The notes under the pieces: model-generated
Databases searched by the model: none
Told to the model about the DNA's origin: nothing
What the model saw: the letters and a program-made list of their open reading frames with translations, nothing else
Shown: positions 1-14,195 of the stretch, one piece after another
How the letters are laid out: every line of letters begins with the position of its first letter
Numbering within the stretch: position 1 is the stretch's first letter
Assembly (NCBI RefSeq): GCF_932526225.1
Contig: NC_064047.1
Span: 15,303,621-15,367,620, forward strand
DNA length: 64,000 nt
Origin: Nematostella vectensis
Lineage: Eukaryota; Cnidaria; Anthozoa; Actiniaria; Edwardsiidae
Direction of reading: 5' to 3'
Program-made: the position numbers and the translations under genes

Positions 1-97
1 ACGTCATCACTTCAATGAAGCAATAATCAGAGATCCTAGCGTGAAGGCTAGATCGGGACGATTTTGCGGTAGTGAACATGTGAAGCCGACTTTGATT

Positions 98-3000
98 TCA
101 CCTTGACAACGCGTCGTTTTTAGCGTGGCCTGTAAGGTGTCTTCCGAGATGCCTTACGGTCTTATTGTTCTCACTGTGGGGGAGAAGGGTTGCCTGTGGT
201 GGTGACGTCATCACTTCAATGAAGCAATAATCAGAGATCCTAGCGTGAAGGTTAGGTCGAGACGATTTTGCGGTAGTGCACACGTGAAGCCGACTTTGAT
301 TTCACCTTGACAACGCGTCGTTTTTAGCGTGGCCTGTGAAGTGTCTCCCGAGATGCCTTACGGTCTTATTGTTCTCACTGTGGGGGAGGAAGGTTGCCTG
401 TGGTGGTGACGTCATCACTTCAATGAAGCAATAATCAGAGATCCTAGCGTGAAGGTTAGATCGAGACGATTTTGCGGTAGTGCACACGTGAAGCCGACTT
501 TGATTTCACCTTGACAACGCGTCGTTTTTAGCGTGGCCTGTGAAGTGTCTCTCGAGATGCCTTACGGTCTTATTGTTCTCACTGTGGGGGAGGGGGGTTG
601 CCTGTTGTGGTGACGTCATCACTTCAATGAAGCAATAATCAGAGAACCTAGCGTGAAGGTTAGATCGAGACGATTTTGCGGTAGTGCACACGTGAAGCCG
701 ACTTTGATTTCACCTTGACAACGCGTCGTTTTTAGCGTGGCCTGTGAGGTGTCTCCCTAGATGCCTTACGGTCTTATTGTTCTCACTGTGGGGGAAGGGG
801 GTTACCTGTGGTGGTGACGTCATCACTTCAATGAAGCAATAATAAGAGATCCTAGCGTGAAGGTTAGATCGGGACGATTTTGCGGTAGTGCACACGTGAA
901 GCCGACTTTGATTTCACCTTGACAACACGTCGTTTTTAGCGTGGCCTGTGAGGTGTCTTCCGAGATGCCTTACGGTCTTATTGTTCTCACTGTGGAGGAG
1001 GGGGGTTGCCTGTGGTGGTGACGTCATCACTTCAATGAAGCAATAATCAGAGATCCTAGCGTGAAGGTTAGATCGAGACGATTTTGCGGTAGTGCACACG
1101 TGAAGCCGACTTTGATTTCACCTTGACAACGCGTCGTTTTTAGCGTGGCCTGTGAAGTGTCTCCCGAGATGCCTTACGGTCTCATTGTTCTCACTGTGGG
1201 GGAGGGGGGTTGCCTGTGGTGGTGACGTCATCACTTCAATGAAGCAATAATCAGAGATCCTAGCGTGAAATTTAGATCGAGACGATTTTGCGGTAGTGCA
1301 CACGTGAAGCCGACTTTGATTTCACCTTGACAACGCGTCGTTTTAGCGTGGCCTGTGAGGTGTCTTCCGAGATGCCTTACTGTCTTATTGTTCTCACTGT
1401 GGAGGAGAGGGGTTGCCTGTGGTGGTGACGTCATCACTTCAATGAAGCAATAATCAGAGATCCTAGCGTGAAGGTTAGATCGAGACGATTTTGAGGTAGT
1501 GCACACGTGAAGCCTACTTTGATTTCTCCTTGACAACGCATCGTTTTTAGCGTGGCCTGTGAAGTGTCTCCCGAGATGCCTTACGGTCTTATTGTTCTCA
1601 CTGTGGGGGAGGGGGGTTGCCTGTTGTGGTGACGTCATCACTTCAATGAAGCAATAATCAGAGAACCTAGCGTGAAGGTTAGATCGAGACGATTTTGCGG
1701 TAGTGCACACGTGAAGCCGACTTTGATTTCACCTTGACAACGCGTCGTTTTTAGCGTGGCCTGTGAGGTGTCTCCCGAGATGCCTTACGGTCTTATTGTT
1801 CTCACTGTGGGGGAAGGGGGTTACCTGTGGTGGTGACGTCATCACTTCAATGAAGCAATAATCAGAGATCCTAGCGTGAAGGTTAGGTCGGGACGATTTT
1901 GCGGTAGTGCACACGTGAAGCCGACTTTGATTTCACCTTGACAACGCGTCGTTTTTAGCGTGGCCTGTAAGGTGTCTTCCGAGATGCCTTACGGTCTTAT
2001 TGTTCTCACTGTGGGGGAGAAGGGTTGCCTGTGGTGGTGACGTCATCACTTCAATGAAGCAATAATCAGAGATCCTAGCGTGAAGGTTAGATCGAGACGA
2101 TTTTGCGGTAGTGCACACGTGAAGCCGACTTTGATTTCACCTTGACAACGCGTCGTTTTTAGCGTGGCCTGTGAGGTGTCTCCCGAGATGCCTTACGGTC
2201 TTATTGTTCTCACTGTGGGGGAGGGGGGTTGCCTTTGGTGGTGACATCATCACTTTAATGAAGCAATAATCAAAGATCCTAGCGTGAAGGTTAGGTCGGG
2301 ACGATTTTGCGGTAGTGCACACGTGAAGCCGACTTTGATTTCACCTTGACAACGCGTCGTTTTTAGCGTGGCCTGTGAAGTGTCTCCCGAGATGCCTTAC
2401 GGTCTCATTGTTCTCACTGTGGGGGGGTTGCCTGTGGTGGTGACGTCATCACTTCAATGAAGCAATAATCAGAGATCCTAGCGTGAAGGTTAGATCGAGA
2501 CGATTTTGCGGTAGTGCACACGTGAAGCCGACTTTGATTTCACCTTGACAACGCGTCGTTTTTAGCGTGGCCTGTGAGGTGTCTCCCGAGATGCCTTACG
2601 GTCTTATTGTTCTCACTGTGGGGGAGGGGGGTTGCCTTTGGTGGTGACATCATCACTTTAATGAAGCAATAATCAAAGATCCTAGCGTGAAGGTTAGGTC
2701 GGGACGATTTTGCGGTAGTGCACACGTGAAGCCGACTTTTATTTCACCTTGACAACGCGTCGTTTTTAGCGTGGCCTGTGAAGTGTCTCCCGAGATGCCT
2801 TACGGTCTTATTGTTCTCACTGTGGGGGAGGGGGGTTGCCTGTGGTGGTGACGTCATCACTTCAATGAAGCAATAATCAGAGAACCTAGCGTGAAGGTTA
2901 GATCGAGACGATTTTGCGGTAGTGCACACGTGAAGCCGACTTTGATTTCACCTTGACAACGCGTCGTTTTTAGCGTGGCCTGTAAGGTGTCTCCCGAGAT

Positions 3001-4963
3001 GCCTTACGGTCTTATTGTTCTCACTGTGGGGGGTTGCCTGTGGTGGTGACGTCATCACTTCAATGAAGCAATAATCAGAGATCCTAGCGTGAAGGTTAGA
3101 TCGAGACGATTTTGCGGTAGTGCACACGTGAAGCCGACTTTGATTTCACCTTGACAACGCGTCGTTTTTAGCGTGGCCTGTGAGGTGTCTCCCGAGATGC
3201 CTTACGGTCTTATTGTTCTCACTGTGGGGGAGGGGGGTTGCCTTTGGTGGTGACATCATCACTTTAATGAAGCAATAATCAAAGATCCTAGCGTGAAGGT
3301 TAGGTCGGGACGATTTTGCGGTAGTGCACACGTGAAGCCGACTTTTATTTCACCTTGACAACGCGTCGTTTTTAGCGTGGCCTGTGAAGTGTCTCCCGAG
3401 ATGCCTTACGGTCTTATTGTTCTCACTGTGGGGGAGGGGGGTTACCTGTGGTGGTGACGTCATCACTTCAATGAAGCAATAATCAGAGATCCTAGCGTGA
3501 AGGTTAGATCGAGACGATTTTGCGGTAGTGCACACATGAAGCCGACTTTGATTTCACCTTGACAACGCGTCGTTTTTAGCGTGGCCTGTGAGGTGTCTCC
3601 CGAGATGCCTTACGGTCTTATTGTTCTCACTGTGGGGGAAGGGGGTTACCTGTGGTGGTGACGTCATCACTTCAATGAAGCAATAATCAGAGATCCTAGC
3701 GTGAAGGCTAGATCGGGACGATTTTGCGGTAGTGAACATGTGAAGCCGACTTTGATTTCACCTTGACAACACGTCGTTTTTAGCGTGGCCTGTAAGGTGT
3801 CTTCCGAGATGCCTTACGGTCTTATTGTTCTCACTGTGGGGGAGAAGGGTTGCCTGTGGTGGTGACGTCATCACTTCAATGAAGCAATAATCAGAGATCC
3901 TAGCGTGAAGGTTAGGTCGAGACGATTTTGCGGTAGTGCACACGTGAAGCCGACTTTGATTTGACCTTGACAACGCGTCGTTTTTAGCGTGGCCTGTGAA
4001 GTGTCTCCCGAGATGCCTTACGGTCTTATTGTTCTCACTGTGGGGGAGGAAGGTTGCCTGTGGTGGTGACGTCATCACTTCAATGAAGCAATAATCAGAG
4101 ATCCTAGCGTGAAGGTTAGATCGAGACGATTTTGCGGTAGTGCAAACGTGAAGCCGACTTTGATTTCACCTTGACAACGCGTCGTTTTTAGCGTGGCCTG
4201 TGAAGTGTCTCCCGAGATGCCTTACGGTCTTATTGTTCTCACTGTGGGGGAGGGGGGTTGCCTGTTGTGGTGACGTCATCACTTCAATGAAGCAATAATC
4301 AGAGAACCTAGCGTGAAGGTTAGATCGAGACGATTTTGCGGTAGTGCACACGTGAAGCCGACTTTGATTTCACCTTGACAACGCGTCGTTTTTAGCGTGG
4401 CCTGTGAGGTGTCTCCCGAGATGCCTTACGGTCTTATTGTTCTCACTGTGGGGGAAGGGGGTTACCTGTGGTGGTGACGTCATCACTTCAATGAAGCAAT
4501 AATAAGAGATCCTAGCGTGAAGGTTAGATCGGGACGATTTTGCGGTAGTGCACACGTGAAGCCGACTTTGATTTCACCTTGACAACACGTCGTTTTTAGC
4601 GTGGCCTGTGAGGTGTCTTCCGAGATGCCTTACGGTCTTATTGTTCTCACTGTGGAGGAGGGGGGTTGCCTGTGGTGGTGACGTCATCACTTCAATGAAG
4701 CAATAATCAGAGATCCTAGCGTGAAGGTTAGATCGAGACGATTTTGCGGTAGTGCACACGTGAAGCCGACTTTGATTTCACCTTGACAACGCGTCGTTTT
4801 TAGCGTGGCCTGTGAAGTGTCTCCGGAGATGCCTTACGGTCTCATTGTTCTCACTGTGGGGGGGTTGCCTGTGGTGGTGACGTCATCACTTCAATGAAGC
4901 AATAATCAGAGATCCTAGCGTGAAGGTTAGATCGAGACGATTTTGCGGTAGTGCACACGTGAA
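98..4963. repeat. Higher-order repeat in the 204-bp array, ~3.66 kb shift
   Basis: The ordered series of variant monomers starting at 98, 302, 506, 710 and 914 recurs at 3758, 3962, 4166, 4370 and 4574, a constant shift of 3660 bp (18 monomers). Diagnostic variants shared at that shift include 'aataagagatcc' (for 'aatcagagatcc') in the fourth monomer and 'gtggaggagg' in the fifth. Further right the match continues at a shift of 4465 (1729 to 6194, 2137 to 6602, 2744 to 7209), which implies a local gain of about four monomers near 4.9-5.7 kb. Confidence 0.8.
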
Positions 4964-7900
4964 GCCGACTTTGATTTCACCTTGACAACGCGTCGTTTTA
5001 GCGTGGCCTGTGAGGTGTCTTCCGAGATGCCTTACTGTCTTATTGTTCTCACTGTGGAGGAGGGGGGTTGCCTGTGGTGGTGACGTCATCACTTCAATGA
5101 AGCAATAATCAGAGATCCTAGCGTGAAGGTTAGATCGAGACGATTTTGCGGTAGTGCACACGTGAAGCCGACTTTGATTTCACCTTGACAACGCGTCGTT
5201 TTTAGCGTGGCCTGTGAGGTGTCTCCCGAGATGCCTTACGGTCTTGTTGTTCTCACTGTGGGGGAGGGGGGTTGCCTGTTGTGGTGACGTCATCACTTCA
5301 ATGAAGCAATAATCAGAGAACCTAGCGTGAAGGTTAGATCGAGACGATTTTGCGGTAGTGCACACGTGAAGCCGACTTTGATTTCACCTTGACAAAGCGT
5401 CGTTTTTAGCGTGGCCTGTGAGGTGTCTCCCGAGATGCCTTACGGTCTTATTGTTCTCACTGTGGGGGAGGGGGGTTTCCTTTGGTGGTGACATCATCAC
5501 TTTAATGAAGCAATAATCACAGATCCTAGCGTGAAGGTTAGGTCGGGACGATTTTGCGGTAGTGCACACGTGAAGCCGACTTTGATTTCACCTTGACAAC
5601 GCGTCGTTTTTAGCGTGGCCTGTGAAGTGTCTCCGGAGATGCCTTACGGTCTCATTGTTCTCACTGTGGGGGGGTTGCCTGTGGTGGTGACGTCATCACT
5701 TCAATGAAGCAATAATCAGAGATCCTAGCGTGAAGGTTAGATCGAGACGATTTTGCGGTAGTGCACACGTGAAGCCGACTTTGATTTCACCTTGACAACG
5801 CGTCGTTTTAGCGTGGCCTGTGAGGTGTCTTCCGAGATGCCTTACTGTCTTATTGTTCTCACTGTGGAGGAGGGGGGTTGCCTGTGGTGGTGACGTCATC
5901 ACTTCAATGAAGCAATAATCAGAGATCCTAGCGTGAAGGTTAGATCGAGACGATTTTGCGGTAGTGCACACGTGAAGCCGACTTTGATTTCTCCTTGACA
6001 ACGCATCGTTTTTAGCGTGGCCTGTGAAGTGTCTCCCGAGATGCCTTACGGTCTTATTGTTCTCACTGTGGGGGAGGGGGGTTGCCTGTTGTGGTGACGT
6101 CATCACTTCAATGAAGCAATAATCAGAGAACCTAGCGTGAAGGTTAGATCGAGACGATTTTGCGGTAGTGCACACGTGAAGCCGACTTTGATTTCACCTT
6201 GACAACGCGTCGTTTTTAGCGTGGCCTGTGAGGTGTCTCCCGAGATGCCTTACGGTCTTATTGTTCTCACTGTGGGGGAAGGGGGTTACCTGTGGTGGTG
6301 ACGTCATCACTTCAATGAAGCAATAATCAGAGATCCTAGCGTGAAGGTTAGATTGGGACGATTTTGCGGTAGTGCACACGTGAAGCCGACTTTGATTTCA
6401 CCTTGACAACGCGTCGTTTTTAGCGTGGCCTGTGAGGTGTCTTCCGAGATGCCTTACGGTCTTATTGTTCTCACTGTGGGGGAGAAGGGTTGCCTGTGGT
6501 GGTGACGTCATCACTTCAATGAAGCAATAATCAGAGATCCTAGCGTGAAGGTTAGATCGATACGATTTTGCGGTAGTGCACACGTGAAGCCGACTTTGAT
6601 TTCACCTTGACAAAGCGTCGTTTTTAGCGTGGCCTGTGAGGTGTCTCCCGAGATGCCTTACGGTCTTATTGTTCTCACTGTGGGGGAGGGGGGTTTCCTT
6701 TGGTGGTGACATCATCACTTTAATGAAGCAATAATCACAGATCCTAGCGTGAAGGTTAGGTCGGGACGATTTTGCGGTAGTGCACACGTGAAGCCGACTT
6801 TGATTTCACCTTGACAACGCGTCGTTTTTAGCGTGGCCTGTGAAGTGTCTCCCGAGATGCCTTACGGTCTCATTGTTCTCACTGTGGGGGGGTTGCCTGT
6901 GGTGGTGACGTCATCACTTCAATGAAGCAATAATCAGAGATCCTAGCGTGAAGGTTAGATCGAGACGATTTTGCGGTAGTGCACACGTGAAGCCGACTTT
7001 GATTTCACCTTGACAACGCGTCGTTTTTAGCGTGGCCTGTGAGGTGTCTCCCGAGATGCCTTACGGTCTTATTGTTCTCACTGTGGGGGAGGGGGGTTGC
7101 CTTTGGTGGTGACATCATCACTTTAATGAAGCAATAATCAAAGATCCTAGCGTGAAGGTTAGGTCGGGACGATTTTGCGGTAGTGCACACGTGAAGCCGA
7201 CTTTTATTTCACCTTGACAACGCGTCGTTTTTAGCGTGGCCTGTGAAGTGTCTCCCGAGATGCCTTACGGTCTTATTGTTCTCACTGTGGGGGAGGGGGG
7301 TTGCCTGTGGTGGTGACGTCATCACTTCAATGAAGCAATAATCAGAGAACCTAGCGTGAAGGTTAGATCGAGACGATTTTGCGGTAGTGCACACGTGAAG
7401 CCGACTTTGATTTCACCTTGACAACGCGTCGTTTTTAGCGTGGCCTGTGAAGTGTCTCCCGAGATGCCTTACGGTCTCATTGTTCTCACTGTGGGGGGGG
7501 GGGGGTTGCCTGTGGTGGTGACGTCATCACTTCAATGAAGCAATAATCAGAGATCCTAGCGTGAAGGTTAGATCGAGACGATTTTGCGGTAGTGCACACG
7601 TGAAGCCGACTTTGATTTCACCTTGACAACGCATCGTTTTTAGCGTGGCCTGTGAGGTGTCTCACGAGATGCCTTACGGTCTTATTGTTCTCACTGTGGG
7701 GGAAGGGGGTTACCTGTGGTGGTGACGTCATCACTTCAATGAAGCAATAATCAGAGGACCTAGCGTGAAGGTTAGATCGGGACGATTTTGCGGTAGTGCA
7801 CACGTGAAGCCGACTTTGATTTCACCTTGACAACGCGTCGTTTTTAGCGTGGCCTGTAAGGTGTCTTCCGAGATGCCTTACGGTCTTATTGTTCTCACTG

Positions 7901-9423
7901 TGGGGGAGAAGGGTTGCCTGTGGTGGTGACATCATCACTTCAATAAAGCAATAATCAGAGATCCTAGCGTGAAGGTTAGATCGAGACGATTTTGCGGTAG
8001 TGCACACGTGAAGCCGACTTTGATTTCACCTTGACAACGCGTCGTTTTTAGCGTGGCCTGTGAAGTGTCTCCCGAGATGCCTTACGGTCTCATTGTTCTC
8101 ACTGTGGGGTGGGGTTGCCTGTGGTGGTGACGTCATCACTTCAATAAAGCAATAATCAGAGATCCTAGCGTGAAGGTTAGATCGAGACGATTTTGCGGTA
8201 GTGCACACGTGAAGCCGACTTTGATTTCACCTTGACAACGCGTCGTTTTTAGCGTGGCCTGTGAAGTGTTTCCCGAGATGCCTTACGGTCTCATTGTTCT
8301 CACTGTGGGGGGGTTGCCTGTGGTGGTGACGTCATCACTTCAATGAAGCAATAATCAGAGATCCTAGCGTGAAGGTTAGATCGAGACGATTTTGCGGTAG
8401 TGCACACGTGAAGCCGACTTTGATTTCACCTTGACAACGCGTCGTTTTTAGCGTGGCCTGTAAGGTGTCTCCCGAGATGCCTTACGGTCTTATTGTTCTC
8501 ACTGTGGGGGAGGGGGGTTGCCTTTTGTGGTGACATCATCACTTCAATGAAGCAATAATTAAAGATCCTAGCGTGAAGGTTAGGTCGGGACGATTTTGCG
8601 GTAGTGCACACGTGAAGCCGACTTTGATTTCACCTTGACAACGCGTCGTTTTTAGCGTGGCCTGTGAAGTGTCTCACGAGATGCCTTACGGTCTTATTGT
8701 TCTCACTGTGGGGGAGGGGGGTTGCCTGTGGTGGTGACGTCATCACTTCAATGAAGCAATAATCAGAGAACCTAGCGTGAAGGTTAGATCGAGACGATTT
8801 TGCGGTAGTGCACACGTGAAGCCGACTTTGATTTCACCTTGACAACGCGTCGTTTTTAGCGTGGCCTGTAAGGTGTCTCCCGAGATGCCTTACGGTCTTA
8901 TTGTTCTCACTGTGGGGGGTTGCCTGTGGTGGTGACGTCATCACTTCAATAAAGCAATAATCAGAGATCCTAGCGTGAAGGTTAGATCGAGACGATTTTG
9001 CGGTAGTGCACACGTGAAGCCGACTTTGATTTCACCTTGACAACGCGTCGTTTTTAGCGTGGCCTGTGAAGTGTCTCCCGAGATGCCTTACGGTCTCATT
9101 GTTCTCACTGTGGGGGGGGGGGTTGCCTGTGGTGGTGACGTCATCACTCCAATGAAGCAATAATCAGAGATCCTAGCGTGAAGGTTAGATCGAGACGATT
9201 TTGAGGTAGTGCACACGTGAAGCCGACTTTGATTTCACCTTGACAACGCATCATTTTTAGCGTGGCCTGTGAGGTGTCTCACGAGATGCCTTACGGTCTT
9301 ATTGTTCTCACTGTGGGGGAAGGGGGTTACCTGTGGTGGTGACGTCATCACTTCAATGGAGCAATAATCAGAGGACCTAGCGTGAAGGTTAGATCGGGAC
9401 GATTTTGCGGTAGTGCACACGTG

Positions 9424-9566
9424 AAGCCGACTTTGATTTCACCTTGACAACGCGTCGTTTTTAGCGTGGCCTGTAAGGTGTCTTCCGAGATGCCTTACGG
9501 TCTTATTGTTCTCACTGTGGGGGAGAAGGGTTGCCTGTGGTGGTGACATCATCACTTCAATAAAGC
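9424..9566. repeat. Internally deleted 204-bp monomer (about 143 bp)
   Basis: The normal stretch from 'aataatcagagatcc' to 'cacacgtgaagc' is missing: 'cttcaataaagc' joins directly to 'cgactttgattt'. Both edges carry 'aagc', so the ~61-bp loss is explained by recombination or slippage at a 4-bp microhomology. The E-box is lost and the CRE of this unit is mutated to TGACATCA. Confidence 0.85.
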
Positions 9567-12500
9567 CGACTTTGATTTCACCTTGACAACGCGTCGTTTT
9601 TAGCGTGGCCTGTAAGGTGTCTCCCGAGATGCCTTACGGTCTTATTGTTCTCACTGTGGGGGAGGGGGGTTGCCTGTGGTTGTGACATCATCACTTCAAT
9701 AAAGCAATAATCAGAGATCCTAGCGTGAAGGTTAGATCGAGACGATTTTGCGGTAGTGCACACGTGAAGCCGACTTTGATTTCACCTTGACAACGCGTCG
9801 TTTTTAGCGTGGCCTGTGAAGTGTCTCCCGAGATGCCTTACGGTCTCATTGTTCTCACTGTGGGGGGGGGGGTTGCCTGTGGTGGTGACGTCATCACTTC
9901 AATGAAGCAATAATCAGAGATCCTAGCGTGAAGGTTAGATCGAGACGATTTTGCGGTAGTGCACACGTGAAACCGACTTTGATTTCACCTTGACAACGCG
10001 TCGTTTTTAGCGTGGCCTGTAAGGTGTCTCCCGAGATGCCTTACGGTCTTATTGTTCTCACTGTGGGGGGTTGCCTGTGGTGGTGACGTCATCACTTCAA
10101 TGAAGCAATAATCAGAGATCCTAGCGTGAAGGTTAGATCGAGACGATTTTGCGGTAGTGCACACGTGAAGCCGACTTTGATTTCACCTTGACAACGCGTC
10201 GTTTTTAGCGTGGCCTGTGAGGTGTCTCCCGAGATGCCTTACGGTCTTATTGTTCTCACTGTGGTTGAGGGGGGTTGCCTTTGGTGGTGACATCATCACT
10301 TTAATGAAGCAATAATCAAAGATCCTAGCGTGAAGGTTAGGTCGGGACGATTTTGCGGTAGTGCACACGTGAAGCCGACTTTTATTTCACCTTGACAACG
10401 CGTCGTTTTTAGCGTGGCCTGTGAAGTGTCTCCCGAGATGCCTTACGGTCTTATTGTTCTCACTGTGGGGGAGGGGGGTTGCCTGTGGTGGTGACGTCAT
10501 CACTTCAATGAAGCAATAATCAGAGAACCTAGCGTGAAGGTTAGATCGAGACGATTTTGCGGTAGTGCACACGTGAAGCCGACTTTGATTTCACCTTGAA
10601 AACGCGTCGTTTTTAGCGTGGCCTGTGAAGTGTCTCCCGAGATGCCTTACGGTCTTATTGTTCTCACTGTGGGGGAGGGGGGTTACCTGTGGTGGTGACG
10701 TCATCACTTCAATGAAGCAATAATCAGAGATCCTAGCGTGAAGGTTAGATCGAGACGATTTTGCGGTAGTGCACACGTGAAGCCGACTTTGATTTCACCT
10801 TGACAACGCGTCGTTTTTAGCGTGGCCTGTGAGGTGTCTCCCGAGATGCCTTACGGTCTTATTGTTCTCACTGTGGGGGAAGGGGGTTACCTGTGGTGGT
10901 GACGTCATCACTTCAATGAAGCAATAATCAGAGATCCTAGCGTGAAGGTTAGATCGAGACGATTTTGCGGTAGTGCACACATGAAGCCGACTTTGATTTC
11001 ACCTTGACAACGCGTCGTTTTTAGCGTGGCCTGTGAGGTGTCTCACGAGATGCCTTACGGTCTTATTGTTCTCACTGTGGGGGAAGGGGGTTACCTGTGG
11101 TGGTGACGTCATCACTTCAATGAAGCAATAATCAGAGATCCTAGCGTGAAGGCTAGATCGGGACGATTTTGCGGTAGTGAACATGTGAAGCCGACTTTGA
11201 TTTCACCTTGACAACGCGTCGTTTTTAGCGTGGCCTGTAAGGTGTCTTCCGAGATGCCTTACGGTCTTATTGTTCTCACTGTGGGGGAGAAGGGTTGCCT
11301 GTGGTGGTGACGTAATCACTTCAATGAAGCAATAATCAGAGATCCTAGCGTGAAGGTTAGGTCGAGACGATTTTGCGGTAGTGCACACGTGAAGCCGACT
11401 TTGATTTCACCTTGACAACGCGTCGTTTTTAGCGTGGCCTGTGAAGTGTCTCCCGAGATGCCTTACGGTCTTATTGTTCTCACTGTGGGGGAGGAAGGTT
11501 GCCTGTGGTGGTGACGTCATCACTTCAATGAAGCAATAATCAGAGATCCTAGCGTCAAGGTTAGATCGAGACGATTTTGCGGTAGTGCACACGTGAAGCC
11601 GACTTTGATTTCACCTTGACAACGCGTCGTTTTTAGCGTGGCCTGTGAAGTGTCTCCCGAGATGCCTTACGGTCTTATTGTTCTCACTGTGGGGGAGGGG
11701 GGTTGCCTGTTGTGGTGACGTCATCACTTCAATGAAGCAATAATCAGAGAACCTAGCGTGAAGGTTAGATCGAGACGATTTTGCGGTAGTGCACACGTGA
11801 AGCCGACTTTGATTTCACCTTGACAACGCGTCGTTTTTAGCGTGGCCTGTGAGGTGTCTCCCGAGATGCCTTACGGTCTTATTGTTCTCACTGTGGGGGA
11901 AGGGGGTTACCTGTGGTGGTGACGTCATCACTTCAATGAAGCAATAATAAGAGATCCTAGCGTGAAGGTTAGATCGGGACGATTTTGCGGTAGTGCACAC
12001 GTGAAGCCGACTTTGATTTCACCTTGACAACACGTCGTTTTTAGCGTGGCCTGTAAGGTGTCTTCCGAGATGCCTTACGGTCTTATTGTTCTCACTGTGG
12101 GGGAGAAGGGTTGCCTGTGGTGGTGACATCATCACTTCAATGAAGCAATAATCAGAGATCCTAGCGTGAAGGTTAGATCGAGACGATTTTGCGGTAGTGC
12201 ACACGTGAAGCCGACTTTGATTTCACCTTGACAACGCGTCGTTTTTAGCGTGGCCTGTGAAGTGTCTCCCGAGATGCCTTACGGTCTCATTGTTCTCACT
12301 GTGGGGGGGGGGGTTGCCTGTGGTGGTGACGTCATCACTTCAATGAAGCAATAATCAGAGATCCTAGCGTGAAGGTTAGATCGAGACGATTTTGCGGTAG
12401 TGCACACGTGAAGCCGACTTTGATTTCACCTTGACAACGCGTCGTTTTTAGCGTGGCCTGTGAGGTGTCTCCCGAGATGCCTTACGGTCTTATTGTTCTC

Positions 12501-13634
12501 ACTGTGGGGGAAGGGGGTTACCTGTGGTGGTGACGTCATCACTTCAATGAAGCAATAATCAGAGATCCTAGCGTGAAGGCTAGATCGGGACGATTTTGCG
12601 GTAGTGCACACGTGAAGCCGACTTTGATTTCACCTTGACAACGCGTCGTTTTTAGCGTGGCCTGTGAGGTGTCTCCCGAGATGCCTTACGGTCTTATTGT
12701 TCTCACTGTGGGGGAAGGGGGTTACCTGTGGTGGTGAAGTCATCACTTCAATGAAGCAATAATCAGAGATCCTAGAACGAAGGGTAGATCGGGACGATTT
12801 TGCGGTAGTGCACACGTGAAGCCGACTTTGATTTCACCTTGACAACGCGTCGTTTTTAGCGTGGCCTGTAAGGTGTCTTCCGAGATGCCTTACGGTCTTA
12901 TTGTTCTCACTGTGGGGGAGAAGGGTTGCCTGTGGTGGTGACGTCATCACTTCAATGAAGCAATAATCAGAGATCCTAGCGTGAAGGTTAGGTCGAGACG
13001 ATTTTGCGGTAGTGCACACGTGAAGCCGACTTTGATTTTACCTTGACAACGCGTCGTTTTTAGCGTGGCCTGTGAAGTGTCTCCCGAGATGCCTTACGGT
13101 CTTATTGTTCTCACTGTGGGGGAGGAAGGTTGCCTGTGGTGGTGACGTCATCACTTCAATGAAGCAATAATCAGAGATCCTAGCGTGAAGGTTAGATCGA
13201 GACGATTTTGCGGTAGTGCACACGTGAAGCCGACTTTGATTTCACCTTGACAACGCGTCGTTTTTAGCGTGGCCTGTGAAGTGTCTCCCGAGATGCCTTA
13301 CGGTCTTATTGTTCTCACTGTGGGGGAGGGGGGTTGCCTGTTGTGGTGACGTCATCACTTCAATGAAGCAATAATCAGAGAACCTAGCGTGAAGGTTAGA
13401 TCGAGACGATTTTGCGGTAGTGCACACGTGAAGCCGACTTTGATTTCACCTTGACAACGCGTCGTTTTTAGCGTGGCCTGTGAGGTGTCTCCCGAGATGC
13501 CTTACGGTCTTATTGTTCTCACTGTGGGGGAAGGGGGTTACCTGTGGTGGTGACGTCATCACTTCAATGGAGCAATAATCAGAGGACCTAGCGTGAAGGT
13601 TAGATCGGGACGATTTTGCGGTAGTGCACACGTG

Positions 13635-13777
13635 AAGCCGACTTTGATTTCACCTTGACAACGCGTCGTTTTTAGCGTGGCCTGTAAGGTGTCTTCCGAG
13701 ATGCCTTACGGTCTTATTGTTCTCACTGTGGGGGAGAAGGGTTGCCTGTGGTGGTGACATCATCACTTCAATAAAGC
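13635..13777. repeat. Second copy of the same deleted monomer
   Basis: Same 'cttcaataaagc / cgactttg' junction as the short unit at 9424-9566, 4211 bp away, and with the same neighbours on each side. The two are copies of one deletion event spread by block duplication, not two independent deletions. Confidence 0.85.
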
Positions 13778-14195
13778 CGACTTTGATTTCACCTTGACAA
13801 CGCGTCGTTTTTAGCGTGGCCTGTAAGGTGTCTCCCGAGATGCCTTACGGTCTTATTGTTCTCACTGTGGGGGAGGGGGGTTGCCTGTGGTGGTGACATC
13901 ATCACTTCAATAAAGCAATAATCAGAGATCCTAGCGTGAAGGTTAGATCGAGACGATTTTGCGGTAGTGCACACGTGAAGCCGACTTTGATTTCACCTTG
14001 ACAACGCGTCGTTTTTAGCGTGGCCTGTGAAGTGTCTCCCGAGATGCCTTACGGTCTCATTGTTCTCACTGTGGGGGGGGGGGTTGCCTGTGGTGGTGAC
14101 GTCATCACTTCAATGAAGCAATAATCAGAGATCCTAGCGTGAAGGTTAGATCGAGACGATTTTGCGGTAGTGCACACGTGAAGCCGACTTTGATT

